Positions 6,376-8,550 of a stretch of DNA of 8,550 nucleotides are shown piece by piece (the stretch's first letter is position 1; each line of letters starts with the position of its first letter). A program made the position numbers and the translations under genes. Origin of the DNA: Chloroflexota bacterium (GTDB lineage: Bacteria; Chloroflexota; Dehalococcoidia; Lucifugimonadales; UBA1127); NCBI GenBank assembly GCA_028873745.1, contig JAPPNT010000150.1, forward strand, positions 1 through 8,550, in the 5' to 3' direction. The notes below the pieces were generated by a model. The model was not told the DNA's origin. It ran no database searches and saw only the letters and a list, made by a program, of their open reading frames with translations.

Positions 6376-6381
6376 TATAAT
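6376..6381 (+). promoter_or_regulatory. dinJ-yafQ promoter -10 (TATAAT)
   Basis: A perfect -10 hexamer, TATAAT, lies 18 nt before the dinJ ATG. No -35 close to consensus is present at 16-18 bp and there is no TGn extension. Transcription is expected near 6388, at the first base of the GGAGGT ribosome-binding site (6388-6393), so the leader would be about 12 nt. Confidence 0.6.
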
Positions 6382-6399
6382 GACAGTGGAGGTGCCGTT

Positions 6400-6669
6400 A
6401 TGGCGAGGGCGACTGCAAGGGACGGAACAGTCAAGGTTTGGGTTGAGCCAGAGTTGAGGCGGCAGGCCGAAGCTGCTTTAGAGGCAATTGGCTTGACCCC
6501 CTCTGATGCAGTCGCGTTGCTTTACAGGTACATTGCGGCGGACGGCGACTTGCCGCAGGACTTGCATATTCCAAACGGCGAGACCCTGCAGGTCATCAAT
6601 GATGCGCGGAAGGGTGTTGGGGTGGAAGCGTACAAGACGCTTGATGATCTCAAGGCCGAATTCCGCTAG
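6400..6669 (+). CDS. dinJ: RelB/DinJ-family antitoxin, ribbon-helix-helix
   Basis: This is the antitoxin of a type II module, predicted to neutralise the downstream YafQ-like toxin and repress the operon. It has 89 residues. The N-terminal strand GTVKVWV (9-15) and helices to about residue 46, with GLTPSDAVALLYRYIA, are the DinJ/RelB ribbon-helix-helix. The segment LPQDLHIPN (51-59) and the C-terminal helix ending LDDLKAEFR (81-89) form the usual toxin-wrapping part. The ATG at 6400 has GGAGGT 6 nt upstream. The antitoxin gene comes first and its stop is 3 nt before the toxin ATG. The gene is noticeably poorer in G+C than metG and speE, suggesting acquisition. Confidence 0.92.
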   Translation: MARATARDGTVKVWVEPELRRQAEAALEAIGLTPSDAVALLYRYIAADGDLPQDLHIPNGETLQVINDARKGVGVEAYKTLDDLKAEFR

Positions 6670-6672
6670 CTG

Positions 6673-6939
6673 ATGCGCGTCACGACGACCAGCAAATTCA
6701 AGCGAGACTTACGCCTGGCCCAACGTAGGGGCCGCGACCTGGAAAGACTCTGGGCAATTGTGGAACTGCTTGAGGTTGGCTCCCCCGTACCTCCCCAACA
6801 CAAACCACATCCCTTATCAGGTCCGTACGCGGGTACTTGGGAATGCCATGTTGAGCCGGACTGGCTGTTGATCTGGGCGACCGAACAAGACACTGTCCTG
6901 CTTCTCCGAACCGGGACGCACTCCGACCTGTTTCGCTAG
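6673..6939 (+). CDS. yafQ: YafQ-family mRNA interferase toxin
   Basis: This is a RelE-superfamily endoribonuclease predicted to cut mRNA in the ribosomal A site. It has 88 residues, close to the 92 of E. coli YafQ. The family blocks SKFKRDLRLAQRRGRDL (7-23), HPLSGPYAGTWECHVEPDWLL (46-66, centred on HVEPDW) and LLRTGTHSDLF (77-87) line up with YafQ. The residues matching its catalytic set are all present: His46, His59, Asp63, His83 and Phe87 (His50, His63, Asp67, His87 and Phe91 in E. coli). The ATG at 6673 follows the antitoxin stop by 3 nt. It has no good SD of its own, so translation is probably coupled to dinJ, which would keep toxin output low. The frame is intact and the toxin is probably functional. 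Confidence 0.93.
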   Translation: MRVTTTSKFKRDLRLAQRRGRDLERLWAIVELLEVGSPVPPQHKPHPLSGPYAGTWECHVEPDWLLIWATEQDTVLLLRTGTHSDLFR

Positions 6940-6954
6940 AGGATACGACCGACC

Positions 6955-6973
6955 TTCGCCTACCAAAGGCGAA
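6955..6973 (+). terminator. Stem-loop 3' of yafQ without U-tract
   Basis: TTCGCCT (6955-6961) and AGGCGAA (6967-6973) form a perfect 7-bp stem with a 5-nt loop, starting 15 nt past the yafQ stop. No run of T follows on either strand, so it is not a standard intrinsic terminator. It may protect the mRNA end or act with Rho. Confidence 0.35.
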
Positions 6974-7014
6974 TAGCCAGCACATTGGAATTGCGTCAGG
7001 GGAGGGTGCAGGTG

Positions 7015-7032
7015 AGAGAGCTGGCGCTCTCT
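7015..7032 (-). terminator. Stem-loop 3' of speE without U-tract
   Basis: AGAGAGC (7015-7021) and GCTCTCT (7026-7032) form a perfect 7-bp stem with a TGGC loop (plus strand). On minus it begins 2 nt after the speE stop codon. No U-tract follows. With the stem-loop at 6955-6973 it fills the 95-bp gap between the convergent yafQ and speE genes. Confidence 0.35.
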
Positions 7033-7034
7033 GG

Positions 7035-7952
7035 CTAGAAAACGAAAAGCGGGTTCTCCGCGGTGATGATGCGGTCCTCTGACTCGATGGCGGCGCGGAT
7101 GTATGGGGGCAGCGCGAAGAGCGCGGAGTGGATGACGCCGTCGTAGAAGTCCAGCGGCGCGATGCCCCGCTCGGCGAGGCGGGCGTCGACTTCGGCCGGC
7201 GTCAGGTGGGCGGGGTTGGGACCCAGCGAGGCTGCGTTGAAGCCCCACGTTTCCCCGAACGACTGCATGTGCACGCTGTACGGCACGACCGTCGGGAAGA
7301 CTTCCCGGAGGGTGCGGTTGATGGCGGTGAATACCTCGGTGTAGTTGATGACGCTGGCGGGCCCGGACTGGGTGACGAGCAGGCCGCCGGGGTTCAGCTT
7401 GTCCCGGAGCATCTCGTAGAAGCTGCGGGTGTAGAGCAGGTAGGCCGGGCCGCCCTCCATCGGGTCTGGCAGGTCCAGCAGGATGACGTCAAAGCGCTCC
7501 GGCGTGCCCTGGAGGTACGCGGAGGCATCGTTGATCTGCAGGTCGAGGCGCGGGTCATCGAAGGCGCCCTGGTGGTGTCCCTGCAGGTATTCGCGGCACA
7601 GGTCGACTACCTCGGCGTCGAGGTCGATCATCACGGCCCGCTTCACGGTGTTGTGGCGAAGCGCCTCGCGGGCCGTGGCGCCCTCCCCGCCGCCGGCAAT
7701 GCAGACCGTTTCCGGGTTCGGGTGCGCCAGCATAACCGGGTGGACGAGGCTCTGGTGGTAGATGAACTCGTCCGCCTGCGATGACTGCGTCTTGCCGTCG
7801 AGGACAAGGCAGCGGCCAAAGCACCCGTTTTCGAGCACCTCAACGGTCTGGTACTTGCTCTTCCCCGAGAACACCACGCCCTTGATGCTGGTCAGCTGGA
7901 CCAGATCAGGCGTGATGCGCTCTATGTACCATTTGGTGGGGTCGCCTAACAT
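7035..7952 (-). CDS. speE: Aminopropyltransferase, SpeE family, thermospermine-synthase-like
   Basis: This cytoplasmic enzyme transfers an aminopropyl group from decarboxylated AdoMet to a polyamine. It has 305 residues, with an N-terminal beta domain (1-55) followed by a Rossmann-type methyltransferase fold. Key segments are YHQSLVHP (65-72), GGGEGATARE (87-96), MIDLD (108-112), NDAS (141-144), DLPDPMEGGP (160-169) with LYTRSFYE (173-180), VTQSGP (193-198) and VVPYS (222-226). From memory, the acidic block with EGGP and LYTxSFYE resembles plant ACL5 thermospermine synthase more than classical spermidine synthases. The amine substrate (putrescine or spermidine) cannot be fixed from sequence. 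The ATG at 7952 has a weak AAGAG SD (7962-7958). It is 15 nt downstream of speD, which makes its co-substrate. Confidence 0.93.
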   Translation of the reverse strand: MLGDPTKWYIERITPDLVQLTSIKGVVFSGKSKYQTVEVLENGCFGRCLVLDGKTQSSQADEFIYHQSLVHPVMLAHPNPETVCIAGGGEGATAREALRHNTVKRAVMIDLDAEVVDLCREYLQGHHQGAFDDPRLDLQINDASAYLQGTPERFDVILLDLPDPMEGGPAYLLYTRSFYEMLRDKLNPGGLLVTQSGPASVINYTEVFTAINRTLREVFPTVVPYSVHMQSFGETWGFNAASLGPNPAHLTPAEVDARLAERGIAPLDFYDGVIHSALFALPPYIRAAIESEDRIITAENPLFVF

Positions 7953-7967
7953 AAACGCTCTTGCATT

Positions 7968-8339
7968 CTAGGCTTCAGCGCCCGCCAGCTGCTTCAGCAT
8001 GCCGCGCGCCAGTTGCTGGACGGACGACGACTTGCTTTCGAACTTTTCCGCGATGATTGCGGCGGCTTCGTGGGGGCTGAAACCTTCGCCGCAGGTGAAG
8101 ATGTCTGCTGCGGCGTACCCATACTCCGGCCACGTATGGATGCAAAGGTGGGACTCTGCGATGGCAATCACGCCGGTGACACCCTGCGGCGAGAACTTGT
8201 GGAACGTGTTTCCGATTATTGTGGCACCTGTAGCCTCGGCGGCGTCCAGGAGGGTCTGCTGTACGTAGTCAAGGTCGTCCAACAGATCCGACCGACACTC
8301 CTGTAGCTCCAAGATCAGGTGTACTCCGAGCGCATTCAA
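7968..8339 (-). CDS. speD: S-adenosylmethionine decarboxylase proenzyme
   Basis: SpeD makes decarboxylated AdoMet, the aminopropyl donor for the downstream SpeE. It is a pyruvoyl enzyme formed by self-cleavage of a proenzyme. The 123-residue length fits the short class 1b form. The cleavage motif AESHLCIHTWPE (61-72) places the pyruvoyl precursor at Ser63. His68 and Cys83 (in FTCG) are at the same numbers as the catalytic residues known in Thermotoga maritima. Cleavage between Glu62 and Ser63 would give a beta chain of about 62 and an alpha chain of about 61 residues. The start is TTG at 8339, with the strong SD AAGGAGGGG (8354-8346) 6 nt upstream. It is the first gene of the speDE operon, with a promoter at 8383-8410. 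Confidence 0.96.
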   Translation of the reverse strand: MNALGVHLILELQECRSDLLDDLDYVQQTLLDAAEATGATIIGNTFHKFSPQGVTGVIAIAESHLCIHTWPEYGYAAADIFTCGEGFSPHEAAAIIAEKFESKSSSVQQLARGMLKQLAGAEA

Positions 8340-8360
8340 TCACCGCCCCTCCTTGTGGAT

Positions 8361-8390
8361 TTGGCCGTTAGGCCGAACCCCAATTATACT
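8361..8390 (+). promoter_or_regulatory. Promoter diverging from speD (plus strand)
   Basis: TTGGCC (8361-8366) and TATACT (8385-8390) are separated by 18 bp. This -10 overlaps that of speD on the other strand, so the two polymerases would compete. The expected start of transcription is 8397-8398, exactly at the ATG of the open frame that follows. Confidence 0.4.
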
Positions 8391-8410
8391 ATGCGGGATG
8401 CTTAGCGCAA
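8383..8410 (-). promoter_or_regulatory. speDE promoter
   Basis: On minus, a perfect TATAAT (8388-8383) is preceded after 16 bp by TTGCGC (8410-8405). The predicted start near 8376 gives a leader of about 37 nt with the strong SD of speD. That is too short for a SAM riboswitch. Confidence 0.6.
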
Positions 8411-8550
8411 CCCCCCGCCAGTCAGCCGAAACCGTTCAGCGGCATATCGGATTCATGAACCCTACACGCACCCATTTGCTGCTTTCGCACACCGATGGCG
8501 CCTCCCTCACCGAGGCCGTTCCAGTGTGCCCGTCGCCCAGCGACGGACGG
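8398..8550 (+). CDS. Partial open frame running off the window, unknown, possibly leaderless
   Basis: From ATG 8398 the frame is open for 51 codons to the last base, beginning MLSATPRQSAETVQRHIG. An internal ATG at 8455 begins MNPTRTHLLLSHTDGAS. No domain is recognised, and nothing in it proves coding. There is no SD before either ATG. The ATG at 8398 coincides with the start of transcription predicted from the -10 at 8385-8390, as in a leaderless mRNA. Another plus frame is also open over much of this stretch. The region could equally be untranslated sequence upstream of a gene outside the window. Confidence 0.3.
   Translation, partial: MLSATPRQSAETVQRHIGFMNPTRTHLLLSHTDGASLTEAVPVCPSPSDGR
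8530..8546. repeat. Stem-loop near the window edge
   Basis: CCGTCGC (8530-8536) and GCGACGG (8540-8546) form a perfect 7-bp stem with a 3-nt loop. No T-run follows within the window. Its role is unknown and it may lie inside a coding region. Confidence 0.25.

Noticed and set aside
6221..6399. T-box leader for metG
   Set aside because: No T-box consensus or antiterminator was found, and the likely leader is about 20 nt.
7128..7784. Plus-strand 218-codon open frame opposite speE
   Set aside because: It is a shadow of the conserved speE reading frame in high-GC DNA.
8340..8382. SAM riboswitch or other leader regulation before speD
   Set aside because: The predicted leader is only about 37 nt and shows no stable structure of that kind.

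Overview
The window is a high-GC stretch of bacterial chromosome made mostly of compact core genes. Two type II toxin-antitoxin modules are inserted among them. The best guess for the host is a member of the Chloroflexota, possibly Dehalococcoidia-like. This is inferred from a MetRS of archaeal-like type directly followed by a long-chain polyprenyl diphosphate synthase gene, a Thermotoga-type SpeD, and the codon and GC style. It is not proven.

Layout. Minus-strand gltX (4-1509) and plus-strand lipA (1625-2494) diverge from a 115-bp region whose two extended -10 promoters are near mirror images. After lipA comes a plus-strand higBA module (2611-3256). It has a consensus -35 box and a striking nested palindrome over its -10 and start region. 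The higA stop codon overlaps the stop codon of a convergent small SH3-like protein gene (3253-3456, minus). Upstream of that gene, also on minus, lies the two-gene unit metG - polyprenyl diphosphate synthase (6220 down to 3533). Divergent from metG is a second toxin-antitoxin module, dinJ-yafQ (6400-6939, plus). It is clearly poorer in G+C than the genes around it. It converges on a speD-speE polyamine operon (8339 down to 7035, minus). The last 150 bases hold a promoter diverging from speD and an open frame running off the window.

How the genes work together. GltX and MetG charge tRNAs. LipA makes the lipoyl cofactor of 2-oxoacid dehydrogenases and the glycine cleavage system. The prenyl synthase makes the side chain of a quinone or a cell-wall carrier lipid. 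SpeD makes decarboxylated AdoMet, which SpeE uses to aminopropylate a polyamine. The SpeE closely resembles the thermospermine synthase (ACL5) branch, so the product may not be ordinary spermidine. The two toxin-antitoxin modules encode predicted ribosome-dependent mRNA interferases with their DNA-binding antitoxins.

No tRNA, rRNA, CRISPR array, insertion sequence or convincing riboswitch was seen. No U-tract intrinsic terminator was seen either. The most notable points are the higBA operator, the overlapping convergent stops, the unassigned SH3-like protein, the ACL5-like SpeE and the possibly leaderless open frame at the right edge. I found no clear new multi-gene system.
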